NCBI RefSeq assembly: GCF_947623445.1
Contig: NC_135241.1
Location: forward strand, 15,440,501-15,504,500
DNA: 64,000 nucleotides
From: Clavelina lepadiformis
Lineage: Eukaryota > Chordata > Ascidiacea > Aplousobranchia > Clavelinidae
Direction: 5' to 3'
The position numbers and the translations under genes were made by a program. The notes under the pieces were generated by a model, which was not told the origin of the DNA, made no database searches, and was given only the letters and a program-made list of their open reading frames with translations. Position 1 is the first letter of the stretch. The number at the start of each line of letters is the position of its first letter. Shown piece by piece: positions 37,301-48,493 of the stretch.

Positions 37301-40300
37301 ATGTTTGATGGTGGGCATAAATTTTTTATCAAGTATGGTAGTAGTGGTGGCTAGCTTACAGCTTTTAAAAAGAATTCAACCACGTGTTGTGTTAGTGACT
37401 AGTTGCAGTTGGTGTTTATTTTCAGCATAGAAGTGTCACAGATGAACATACATATACCATTGAAGTATTTGTATTTTTATGGCAATTACTGGTATCGGAT
37501 TAGGCTAGCACCAACAGCCTAGACTGAGATCAGGGAGCAGTAACCTAATGTTTATTTTTACCAATGTACCAGCTATAAGTTAGGCTAAGTTTAATTAGAG
37601 TAAGATACTTCTGTTATGCATATCTTTATGTATTATATAATCAATACCTACATTTCTTTCCACCCACACAAAACATTCCATTCATATTTCATCTAAACAC
37701 CAGTGCCAGTGTTAAGCATATGTTAAGCCAGTGTTACACATAAGCGTTGCCCAAATTAAAAACTTCTAACTACACCTGATAAAGCAAGCTTTATTAGATA
37801 TAGAACAGCTTATTTGCAGCGTAAATATGACAGCAAACTTTTTCACTGATTTGCAGCAAAGTTATTCCGAAGACTACAAAGAAATTCTCTCATCAGCTAG
37901 TTCATGCTGTTGCTGGTGTATTCCAGCTTTAAATGCGTCTGCTATATGCCTGGAAGAGGTTTGATAGTTTATTATTCAGTAAAACGTAATACCTAGAAAC
38001 AGTTGAAGATTCAAAATGAGCATAGTGATAACTGAATACGAATGATCATGTATGCATGTTGTCCAAAGTTACTTGATAGTAGTATTTTTTGCCAAAAATT
38101 AAATTGATCTCTTATTTTTATTAATTGAAAGGTGAAACTTTTTATTAATTGGAAGGTCTGCAGTAGGCATCATGCTACAAGTTAGCTTTTCACCTAACTG
38201 ACTGCATGCATAGTTCAAGGTATCTTATTTTGTAGAATTTAGTGGAGCCTGTCAGGAAGTTCTGTTCAAAGTCAGACTCTCAGGTGCAGTACATTTTAGA
38301 GTTTGCATATACATTGTTAAGACCTATAAAGTATTAGGTTTCGGACACATAAATAGTTTACTTTCAAGACTAATAAAATTAGCTAGTTAATACTAGCTTT
38401 TATTTGTGGAAAGGTGAAATTTATCTTTGATTGTATAGTGGAGAGCAAGAAACCACAAAAAAGCGTTGGAATAACAATTTTTTTAATCTTCTAGTTTGAG
38501 CTTTGTGGTTTCAAATATTTCTAATATCAAATCAAAAATGAAATTTTAATTTGCTTATTCCTGTCAGACGTTTTTATATTGGCCGAACTCTGAAACAATG
38601 TATGCAAAATACTACCTTATATCATAAAGTGAGGAGCAAAGCTTAACACAAGCACGAAAATGTGCGAAATGAGCAATTTTTGGTCAAAAATTTAAAAAAG
38701 CTTTACATTGTCTACGTAGGTAACCTGGAACTTTTCAACTCACCAACTACTAGGATAATTTCTAGGTTAAAAAAATGCAAACTGTGCTGCCCTCTGATTG
38801 GTCTAAACAGAATTTTTTAATTACCTACGTAAGAATCCAACACGGTGGTTCCCAAACTGTGGTATGCAAGAACTTTTCCAGTGGTACTCTAGTCTAGCAG
38901 CTTACCAGTTGTATGCTAAAAATTTATTGTCAAATAAATAATAAATAAATAATAAATAATAATAATAATAATAAATAATAATAAATTTATTTGACAATAA
39001 ATTTTTAACATATATTGAAACTAGGTTACTTTGGGCGAGAATAGGCTTGTTGCTGCACTTTGCGATCAGACCGCACTCTATTCAAATGACTGGTATCGCG
39101 TCAGGCATGATAAATAAGGAAAATGCAATTTTCTATGCTTCGTGAAAGCCGGTGTTGTGTTAAACTTAGCCCCCCTTCTAAATTTGTAAACCACAATGTG
39201 ACAGAATAATTGAGGTTATACCCCACATAAAACAGATTGTGGATAATAAACTGTTGCATTGCTTGCATTAAATTGTGTTTTCTTCTTGCTTAATTTGTGA
39301 TTTTGTAATAATAAGTACAATTAAACAAAAGTAAGTTTTTGTGGGGCCTGGTGGTACAGAGCGTTGATGATACGTGAGATCAGAAAATTTTTTAGAAACA
39401 CTGCTCTAACAGAATTACAAAAATCTTAATTTTTTACCCATCGTATGCCTCCTGAAATCACAAAGAAAGCTCTTGTTTGCAAAACCCTCGCAGGGAACAA
39501 TCTTTATTTCAAAACATAACCTTTATTTTATTTGTATTAAACAATGCATTCTGTATATAGGCAAGAGGTATTTGCGCCGATTGCAACTGCTTTGGAAAAT
39601 CTGACGAGGAGGACAGCTGCTTTGACTGCTTTCTTGCTTGTGCTCAATTTTGCAATTGCGATACACCCGATTTGAGATCTTGTTGTGATTCTATTTGTGG
39701 CCCTAGAAGAGTAAGCAGAATAGTTTGATCTTATGTAATTTTAGTTTTTTTAAATTTCACCCTAATGCTATTATTTACAAATTTTTCAACTCATAGTGAA
39801 CCTTAACATATTGCTATATTGCTTTTACATTTTGCAATTATTTTTTTGAACTGTTAACAACTATATAAAGTAGAAGACTTGTTCCTGGTTGCTTGCAGGA
39901 TATTTGGTGTCTGTTTTACACAAAAGTAATTAGTAATTTGTTTGGAAAATGTCAAATGTGTATGGTTAGTGCCTTGGTTAGCAATATGTGGTAATCACAT
40001 TGATAACAAATGCGACGGATATAGCTTACAATTTTTAGACGAGTTTTTCATATTGATTCTAGATCTGGTTTTATTTTTTTTATCACATTGAGTTTTGGAG
40101 TGGCGGTTGAAGTCAATTTTTGGAGAAACATAAACCGTTAAACACCTTCATGCCTTAAAGTATAAATATCTCAGCTCTAAAATTTATTTTATACTTTACA
40201 AATCATAGCAGTATCAGCAAATTCAATAAAAAGAAATAATCAGTAAACTAACAAACAAACACCTATACTGCTGCGTAGATTACAGACCAGGCATTGCATT

Positions 40301-41952
40301 GATACTAGACTGCTACTGCCGGTATTGAAGAAATAGCTTTAAAATGCTAGGATTATGATTTCCTTAGCTGTAAGTATGAGCCAGATAATTCTGGTATAGC
40401 ATCCAACAGTAATCACTCATCATTGCCTCACTTTAAGATTTTAATTTAAAAATTCAAAAATGAAAAAATTATGCTTCAAAAATTTAAAGTATTAACTATT
40501 TAAATGCTTTCCCAGCTGATTCCAGCAGAGTCATCGTGTCTTCACAGCTTCTATAGAACCTGTGGACCAACACACACTCTTTCTTTTATTTTGGTTTTAT
40601 CTAGAGTTGGAAATTTCTCGTAGAAAAATGGAAAACCATTTGAAATGCGTTTAACCATAGTTTTCCCCAAATTCTTTATTAACCCTAGCTTGATATGTAA
40701 AGGTGGCATGAGTACTTTTTCTGGAATTACCAGTGGGGTACGTTGAACATATTTTACTCCAGGAACGTATGAATCTCGTGCAAACCGTACTTGTTCATCA
40801 TAGTACTCAGCGGTGGCAAGATTGTTCCATAAATATGAGAAACAGCTTAGTAAATCTTACCTGCATTCCCATCAATATTCCCATTACTTCAAGGTCTTCA
40901 CGAATGCTCCACTGGTAGTCTTTGTGATGAATTACATTTAACAGAGTTCGAATACTGTCAAGAGATTTATTTAAGTGAATAGAGTGTGCAATGAGGATGG
41001 AAGACTTATCATTACAAATACCAATGTGTATCTACCACCAATGTATTATTACCAATCTACTATTTCAGTTTTGTTTATGCACCTTTAAGCAGCATATTGG
41101 AATGAATATTATTATTTTACATCATACTTAAAATACAATAACACTTTTGTGTCATCATACTCAGAAATAAATTTAGTTAATATTGATTCTGGGAACTTTG
41201 GGAAAGATAACTGAAAAACCTCACGTACTAGGGGAAAAAATAAGACATTTTTAAAATCAGCATGAAAAACCTCATCTAGAGACACATCACAACATTTTCA
41301 TTTAAATTTTCTTGCTGACCTTTGAATCATTGTTTGCAGCAGAGACTACTACCATTTTTACAAGAAAAGGAATTGTTACCTATCAAGTTGTTACTATGTA
41401 ATGAATTTAAATATAAATAGCTACTTTAAAACTTTTACTTACTTTTCAGCGTTGTGATTTTGGCGACTGTGCCACTTGCGATTGCGGTGACGGCTCTTGT
41501 GAGGTAAGTTATAATCCAGTATTTATCCATATCAATTCATATAATCTTAGTACCCCAATATTATAAACAAACCAGTTTTAAAGGGGCTTTGCATTTTCTT
41601 TGTATTCATATTTTGTAAAATTGTGCTTGGTTTATATAATAATAATGAAAAAACTTGCCCTTTTATCGTAATTTTGTCTGCTTTTTGAATATTGACATAA
41701 CTTTTCTTAACGTGAATAAGATTTTTAAGAGTCTGAATTCCAGTTGGCTTTACTATTCAGAATGAATGAAGATGCCGTCTAACAGATTGACGTACTAAAT
41801 ATTTTGCATATATCATAAATACTGCTAAATATTAAAACGTCAATATATGCAAACTATCTATGCAGGGTTGTAGCGCATTGCAGTGTGCATGTGCCTGTCA
41901 GCCACCTGACTGTGACCAGATCAATTGTCTTTGCTTCGAAATCAAGACTTAA
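34316..41952 (+). CDS. Cysteine-rich single-pass membrane protein, proximal-exon isoform (5' end not found)
   Basis: Exons 34316-34444, 37857-37958, 39561-39710, 41450-41503 and 41866-41952 (TAA) all begin and end in phase 0 with good AG and GT sites (the donor after 37958, GTTTGA, is weak). The first visible exon encodes a Ser/Thr-rich start and a transmembrane helix (WILIAVGAYIVLIILILSI). The following exons code for a dense cysteine region: SSCCWCIPAL, GICADCNCFG, CFDCFLACAQFCNCD, SCCDSICG, CDFGDCATCDCGDGSCE and, at the end, CACACQPPDCDQINCLCF. No known domain recognised; the CC and CxC density recalls metal-binding or palmitoylated cysteine-rich proteins, and only loosely the I-mfa family. 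A 5' exon with the initiator ATG must lie upstream. Membership of the first exon is inferred from phase and orientation only. Confidence 0.68.
38843..39403. mobile_element. Non-autonomous hAT-like element in an intron
   Basis: Left end CGGTGGTTCCCAAACTGTGG and right end TTTTAGAAACACTG fit hAT termini. Flanks ATCCAACA and CTCTAACA are a probable 8-bp target duplication with two changes. Inside, 38918-39006 holds 22-bp perfect inverted arms around an (AAT)n/(AATA)n microsatellite. No intact transposase frame. Confidence 0.65.
38918..39006. repeat. AT-rich hairpin enclosing an AAT/AATA microsatellite
   Basis: Arms AAAAATTTATTGTCAAATAA(AT) and their exact complement flank about 45 bp of AATA and AAT repeats. 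Nested in the hAT-like element 38843-39403. Confidence 0.8.
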
Positions 41953-42649
41953 CAAAAGTATTGTAACATGTTTGTGTGTAGAACTTCGATATACAGCTTG
42001 CCACAATTTGAAGTCCTGTACTGAGTGGATGTTTGCTTGTAGCATGTACTAACGTCGTAGCATGAACAAACAGCTTATTTTAATTTTCTCATTGTATGAG
42101 CTTACAATGCATGTTTAAAAAACTTGTGGGTGTTCATAGACTTTAATAGAACATGTGCATGATAACCAGCATTTGATTGTATTTTGAAAAAAAAATCTTT
42201 TGAAATCAACAAGCCCAAAATCAACCCTACTGAGATTAAGTAGAATTGATTTAGCCCAGAATTTTATATTCTTGGTTATCATCATTTTTGTTTGCTTGAC
42301 TATCAGAAATCATATGTTTAATATTTCAAAGTACCAATATAGTTCTAATTAAGTAGTACAAGTGACTTTGTTATTTCATTTTTTTCACGGTTGTATGTAT
42401 CTTGTGTATTAGAAATTAGTGCGCAACAAACACATGTAGATTGCTTAGTTCTAGTGTATCAGCTTTGAGTATTGTAAAATTTTGAAATATAATTTTGTCT
42501 TAACACCTTAATGGTCATTAGTTAATATAAGATTTCTATTTGGTAAACCATAATCCATTTATTATAGTAAGTGTATTACCAATAATTTAAAAGTTTTTTC
42601 CTAGCTTCTAAAGTAATTTTGGTATTTATATGTTTTTGTTTTATTGTAG

Positions 42650-42778
42650 CTTCCTTGCCCTGAAATAGCTTGTCCGGATTTGTCTTGTCCCACTTGCCAG
42701 TGCCCCGAAATCCACTGTGAAAAGCCAACGTGTGACGAGATAATCTGTTGCTGCATTAACATAAATTTAAATTGTTAA
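42650..42778 (+). CDS. Alternative last exon of the cysteine-rich gene (distal isoform)
   Basis: After a pyrimidine-rich acceptor (TTTTATTGTAG) an open frame in phase 0 reads LPCPEIACPDLSCPTCQC, then CEKPTCDEIICCC, and stops at 42776-42778. Its end resembles that of the proximal last exon (CEKPTCDEIICCC versus CQPPDCDQINCLC), so the two terminal exons look like duplicates used as alternatives after exon 41450-41503, which ends in phase 0. It lies only 72 bp from the nicolin-1 ATG. Confidence 0.68.
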   Translation, partial: LPCPEIACPDLSCPTCQCPEIHCEKPTCDEIICCCININLNC

Positions 42779-42850
42779 CTGGCAAACTGCTACATCAGTG
42801 GGACATTGAAAATATTGGTGTTTAAACTGAAGTCAATTTCTCCAAAGAAA

Positions 42851-44189
42851 ATGTCATCAGTGGTAACTGTGTCCGAAAAGCCCCTATCTTGTTCTATCAA
42901 ACCGCCCCAGTTTTTAGGTATTGGGGACACTCAGTTTCACAGTGGTTGTGCAGTGATTGAACTTTCATTGCCCAACATGGGATCTGTTGATATTGGTAAA
43001 ATTACATTCGTCAACAACTACACAGCCCATCTGTCAATAAAAATGAAGGTAAAGTTTGTTAGAGAATCTTAATATTTTTAATTAAACTCAAATGCAGTGG
43101 ATCCTTTTTAAAATTTGAAAGCAAATCTCTGTGCTTAGAATTTCTTAAGTTGTTTTGTTTGTATTTTAAGGTGCACGAAACAACAAAAGTAGGGAAATCC
43201 CATCTTTCATGGAAGACTGGAATTCACAAGTTAGTTCTTATGCCGAATGCCCACTGTGAAGAGGGAAGTCAGGTTAGTGCTCTTTTATATTCCACTTTAA
43301 TTTTAAAAATTCCTGTAATGCTAGCATTTGTCCATAAAATACATTGTGGGCTTTGTTGCTGTTGTTGTGTACGGTAATCAAAAAGCATTTTTATAGCGAT
43401 GGTGTTACTGTTATTGCACCAAATTCTACATTGTAATGCTTATGTTATTGCATTCCAATTAACTTCATTATTCAAAGCTATGTCTGCATGATGGGTTGTC
43501 TATTTCCTGTTTAAGGGTTATTTCACACTCTACCCTAAAGACTTTTTTCGCCCACCGCTGTTGGTTAGTTCCTTACGGTTTGTACTGTATCAGCCCTCTC
43601 CAAGTTGGAAGACATTCTCTTTGGAAGAAATTTATGTCTACCCTGCAGTGGCAAAGGATAGCCAGGCTCCTTCAATTCCCAGGTGTAATATGTCAAGCAT
43701 TTTACTAAGTGGTTCCCAAGCTTTTCTTACTTGCCGACCCTTATTCCATTCACGTTGACCCCAACTTCAAATTTGTCATTTAAAATGCTATTTATGAGAA
43801 ATTAAAGTATAACTCTCGAACCCCAGGTTGGGAATCACTGAATTAACTGCTTAATGTAACATTTAATAGAAACTGCTTATAAAGTTACAGAAATTACAAA
43901 GTTAGCAGTATAATCGCCTCAGAAGCAGAAAAGAAGTTTTTCTTATTATTCTATTACTTTTTCATGCAGGTGGTTGCTGAGAGATTTTGAGGAAATGGCG
44001 ACAACAAATGACACAAAACCTCGTGACCAAGTTCAGTCAGAAGGGTTACCTGACCTTGATGACCTCTCTGTAAAGATGCAACAGCTTTGGATGATCACAC
44101 AGAATACCAATGAGAGTGTTCCAAATGTTGACTTGGGCAGATTTGATGTGGATGGATGCTACGAAATCAACTTACTGTCATATACTTAA
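42851..44189 (+). CDS. NICN1: Nicolin-1, tubulin polyglutamylase complex subunit
   Basis: 228 residues, four exons: 42851-43048, 43171-43272, 43516-43682, 43970-44189. Phases fit throughout. The protein aligns along its length with vertebrate nicolin-1 (213 residues): the early beta-rich part with ITFVNNYTAHLSIKMK, the middle LVLMPNAHCEEGSQ, the LRFVLYQPSPSWKTFSLEEI block, the SEGLPDL segment, and the diagnostic C-terminus GRFDVDGCYEINLLSYT. Nicolin-1 is a subunit of the neuronal tubulin polyglutamylase complex (TTLL1-containing), so a role in glutamylation of tubulin in cilia and neurites is expected. The first ATG (M-S-S) was chosen; upstream frame has no other ATG. An AG stands 3 bp before this ATG (CTCCAAAGAAAATG), which could serve as a trans-splice acceptor. 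A short hAT-like element sits in intron 3. Confidence 0.95.
43707..43840. mobile_element. Short hAT-like MITE in nicolin-1 intron 3
   Basis: 134 bp bounded by AAGTGGTTCCCAAGC and GGTTGGGAATCACTG, complementary hAT-type termini. Flanking ATTTTACT and AATTAACT agree at six of eight positions, consistent with an aged target duplication. Non-coding. Confidence 0.65.
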
Positions 44190-46020
44190 ACTCTGACCTC
44201 AAAGTAATTTTTACAATTCAAAGGGTTTTCTTCGTTCATTCCTCAGTTATACAAGAATCAATCGAACAAATTACAACTTATCGTGTGTAATACTGGTAAA
44301 ATTTACGCCATGGTGAAATTTGCTTTGATAATGAAAATGGTTTTAAATATCTTGTCAAAACGGATGAACAAATGTCAAGTCAAGCATCGATCTTGCTCCC
44401 GCATAATCTATCAGTATTGCCTCGCTTCAAACTATTTCTGGAGACACTTCATACTCGCCGAAAGAGTTCGCTGTATTTTTTAACAACTTGACTTACAGTT
44501 TTTGCTTCTGTTTCGTAGGTTTTTTTTGGTATTAATTTTTTTATGGAAATGGTTTTGAACTTGCGTAAGGTATTTTTAACCTTTGTATTTGGCTTTTGTT
44601 TTTATCCTTGTGCAACGTACGAGTTTTATTGTAGGCTTTGTCATGTAGTAATTCCAAATATATTTTTATATTCGAAGCTTGACATCATGTGCTTTGATGC
44701 AGGGTTTAAATACTTTTTCTGGATTATTATTCGAATTCAAGCTAGCAAAGTTGAAGCTTGAGATTAGTATTTCGATCTAACGTTGCCACTGCAATGAGTA
44801 TGAGGTTTGTTTAGAAATGGCGATAACTATTCTTGCTTAACTTTGCTTACGGTCACGGGACTCACACACCTTAACGAGCTTTTGTCACTGCGCACGTTCC
44901 GCTATTGTGGTTCTTCGCCTATAAAATACCTTTGAAACTCACTGAAGCATAAATGGTTTTACGTTGAACGTTCTAATAATGCTGGGAAAGAAGAATATAT
45001 TTATTAGAATATAGAGGTCCTGTTGTTATATTTAGTTTGATACCCAAGGCATACATAAGTTGAGTATATTAGAAACAACAGCAGTTGGTGTGTAGTTGAG
45101 TAACTCACTGTTCCTCCTCACTGACTGATATCGCAAGATTAAAATAAAGTTTTCACCAAAAGTAAATTCCAGGCTAGGTTTTGTCTATTCAAAGCGCGAC
45201 TGAAAATAGGCAGTGATGTACCCTAAACAGTAATTTGTATACAAAACTGCAATTTTAGTTAGCCGATGTATGTCATTGCCCATCAGTGGGAATAAAATTC
45301 CATCTGACTTACTGTGGTGTAGACCGAATAGGCCTACAGCAGCTGGATAAATCAATTAGGCTACTATGCCGTTAAGAATCACAAGACGAAGATTAATTGA
45401 AACGAAATTTTGGAGCAAGCTGTAAGCCTATATCCATGAGTTTAATGAATAAAGCGAAATCGGATTGAAATTTGATATGTGATTCCGAAATCTGATTAAT
45501 GTTTCGTACTTTCGTAGTTAAGACAGAATCCTTGTGCGGCTGAAAATAATAAGGTAGCATAACCTATACCGGTTTTGTTTCGGGGACTTATCAGAATTCC
45601 ACCATAGGCCTATATCCTGTGTAGCCTACATTTGTTTGTTTTAATCGCTGCAGAATGTGAATTGGAATTTTGAGCTACTTTGTTTCACCTGGTTTTAGAA
45701 TTATATTACATCCTTATTTTGTTGTACGTACAGTGTACAATGTAGCCTACACCCATACTGTTATTATTGAAGTTATCATATTCAAAATTTCCGGTTCAAT
45801 GTTTGTGACGACATTAATAGGAAATGGCATGAAATACTGACAACGCACTGCTATAGCTGAGGTTGCTCATTGGCAGGAGTTACATTTGCGTATTCATATC
45901 TACATGTTGACTGAACCCATTTTTTAAATAACTTGTTTGGCAGAAATGTGTAGCACTTAGTCAAACTTTGCAGACGATTTGCTTTAGGAGAAAATTGACT
46001 GAAAAATTTATAAAAAGGCA
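44190..46020. other. Intergenic stretch between nicolin-1 and phospholipase A2
   Basis: Nicolin-1 3' UTR and phospholipase upstream DNA. No further gene, RNA or clear repeat recognised. No AATAAA near the nicolin-1 stop; the nearest seen is about 950 bp downstream (45141). Confidence 0.5.
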
Positions 46021-47038
46021 ATGAAGCACGTATTCACACTCGTGATCCTATCCACCACACTTTTTCAGATTGCAAACTCCTGTTGGACAACTACTTTACC
46101 GAAACCCGATGATAAACCTAATGAGGTGGTTTAAAGCAAACGATTAAACACTAATACCATAGCATATTACATTTAGATTCTTACCAAGATTTTGTAAGCA
46201 ATGAAGGCTACTTTTTGCAGGAGTACGATTCTAACCTTGATGGAGTACTCGCTTTTAAGTTATCGTTAACTACTAATGAAGTTCTCGAGAAATACATGAA
46301 TTATGGCTGTTTTTGTGGATTAGGTGGAAGTGGTCATCCCGTGGATGAATCTGACTGGTGAGATAATCATACGAAATCGCATTAACATACCATGATAGTT
46401 AGTAATGACCTTGTTATAGATTATATAGAACCTCAGTAAGTTCCAATACCTTTCAATATACATCATTAGCCAAGTCAGGTTAACCTATACAATGTTTATA
46501 TAACGATATACCATTTATAAAATTTCAAACGACATCGTAATAACAGACTACGATTATTTGGATTACTTCTTAGATGCTGGAAGTTGTGACTTGAGAGCTC
46601 GGAAACATCGCTAAACATTTGATAGTTACAGTAAAGACTAAATCCGTAATTTACACTTGTTTGATTTCAGTTGTTGTATGGCACATGATGAATGCTACGA
46701 CGAACATTTTCCCATCACCTCAGGAATATATTTCAAGCACTACAAATACCATTTGATAGGCAAATTCATATCCAAGGAAATAGCTTGTGGTATGTTTCAA
46801 AATTGAGATCTGCGACTGCACGTTATAGGTAAAATACAATTTTCAAAAATTATTGCTTGCAGATGAAGAAAGGGACAAGATGGCAAAGGCAAAATGCGAA
46901 TGTGATAAACAACTGGCTCTTTGTTTACAAAAAGCTGTTTACAATGATGTTCATAAAAACGTACGTAACACTGAAGAGAATGAAAACACAAAAATATGCG
47001 GTGAAGATGTACGTGACAAACCACAATGCAAAGTTTAA
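46021..47038 (+). CDS. Secreted phospholipase A2 (group I/II-like)
   Basis: 178 residues, four exons: 46021-46125, 46221-46357, 46671-46789, 46863-47038, all in frame. Calcium-dependent hydrolysis of the sn-2 ester of phospholipids is expected. Signal peptide MKHVFTLVILSTTLFQIANS, then a propeptide-like stretch. The calcium loop is YGCFCGLGGSGHPVD (63-77); the catalytic block is DCCCMAHDECYDE with His86, Asp87 and Tyr90; the second catalytic Asp is Asp135 in KCECDKQLALC. Thirteen cysteines follow the signal peptide, an odd number, so one may be free or the cleavage site differs. The exon that splits the active site between Asp80 and Cys81 matches the usual sPLA2 gene structure. A TATAAAAAG lies only about 11 bp before the ATG, too close to act as its TATA box. 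Confidence 0.93.
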
Positions 47039-47085
47039 TACGAGAGCTATCTGAATGTGATTTGAAAAACGTTTTTGTAAATTGT

Positions 47086-47091
47086 AATAAA
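47086..47091 (+). terminator. Putative polyadenylation signal of the phospholipase A2 gene
   Basis: AATAAA 48 bp after the stop codon. Confidence 0.55.
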
Positions 47092-47715
47092 ATTAAATCG
47101 AAAAACAAGTATAAAAGACAAAGAGTTTAAGTTTATACCTTTTGTTACATTATTGTTGTGCTTATTAAACTTTCGCGTCATTCAGCAGTTGTGATTTTTC
47201 CACTATCGTTACGTAAGACCTGTAAACGATTAATCTCTTCTAGGTTGTATGTCTATTGTATAAACCGTCACCATCAATGCAACCGATTTTTTTACCTTAA
47301 AACTCTGACCCAAAATCAGATAAACTTTGAATTTTTAATTTGACTTAAAAAATTTCTACTTTACCAGAAATTAAGTTAATAAGTCAAAAGGTGAGCACTA
47401 AATTATATATCAAAGGTGGGCAAAAGGAAATACTTTTTTTGTACATAAATTAATTACTTATATTTTTTATATAACTCAAACTATTTTCATGCATTAATGT
47501 CTACTGGTGTGGTGATTTGCACCATTTCATTACGACTTTCGGAAACCACGACATTATAACTAACCTTAAATCTCCTTACTTTGCTGAATTCCTTTTTGAT
47601 AAATAAGTTTTTTTACTTTGCTTAATAACTGCATTCACCATTACTTTGACATTCATTCGATGGCTCATTTCTACATTTCTTTTGTTATCCGCTTAATAAA
47701 GTTTTACTTCGTCAT

Positions 47716-47934
47716 TTGTCGGATGATTTAGCTCAGGATAACGCAATCGAGAAAGATAAACTGCCTCCTAAGGAAACAGCAGATCCCGTGGAGTCAACGA
47801 TGCCCCAAAAGCAACTTTCGCGGATAAGCCGTTTTCTAAGTGGGCCGGCCGTGGCGACGCAAATGGATAGGGAAGTAGTATGGCAGAAGAAAACGCGAAG
47901 ATCCCATAAGGCTAAGGGGCCAAATCATTGGTAA
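47716..47934 (+). other. Isolated open frame, hydrophilic, unassigned
   Basis: 72 codons open to a TAA with no ATG at the left border; the frame continues upstream without a recognisable acceptor. The product would be charged (DNAIEKDKLPPKETADPVES, then KKTRRSHKAKGPNHW). The region is slightly richer in G+C than its flanks. It could be a terminal exon of an unseen gene or part of the transposon remnant that follows. No family recognised. Confidence 0.25.
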
Positions 47935-48493
47935 ATGGCAAAGTAATAACCATAATGGGATCAATAACATAATTAATAATTTAATTCATCCATTGCCAAT
48001 TTCTTGCGTTAGGTTTAAAATTATCGAACAGTGGCAATATTAACAGAACTTTAACGAGCTGGTAAATCTTCTGCGTGGGCCTCCTGTATGTAGCTGCTGC
48101 ATGTAAGCAAAAGTTGCCAGTACGCGTACGATACGTGTTCAGTATGTGTTATCTTGAGTACGTTGCTTATTGCAAGCCCAAGTTAATGTATAATACCAAG
48201 TCCATTATAAAAACCACGGTCATTAGATCAAATTTATTATAGGCCAGGTGAAAATGTAATTAAAATTCCTTTGTTAATTCGCCTCGTTTTATTTTAATTA
48301 TTTCTTGTGTTTTGTTTCTGCTTCGGGAAAGTGTGTTTTTCTTCGTTATAGACTACGACTACTTCACGGTTTGAATTGTGACAAACGAACATCTTTTGAG
48401 CTGTGAGGTTGAGCTGCTTTGCTTATCCTTATTCTATTATTTCAGATGAACGATTTTACGTTTAATAAAGCTAAGTATAACGGCATCATTTAG

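Noticed and set aside
46009..46017. TATAAAAAG as TATA box of the phospholipase A2 gene
   Set aside because: It lies about 11 bp before the ATG that opens a convincing signal peptide, so a start 30 bp downstream would fall inside the coding region.
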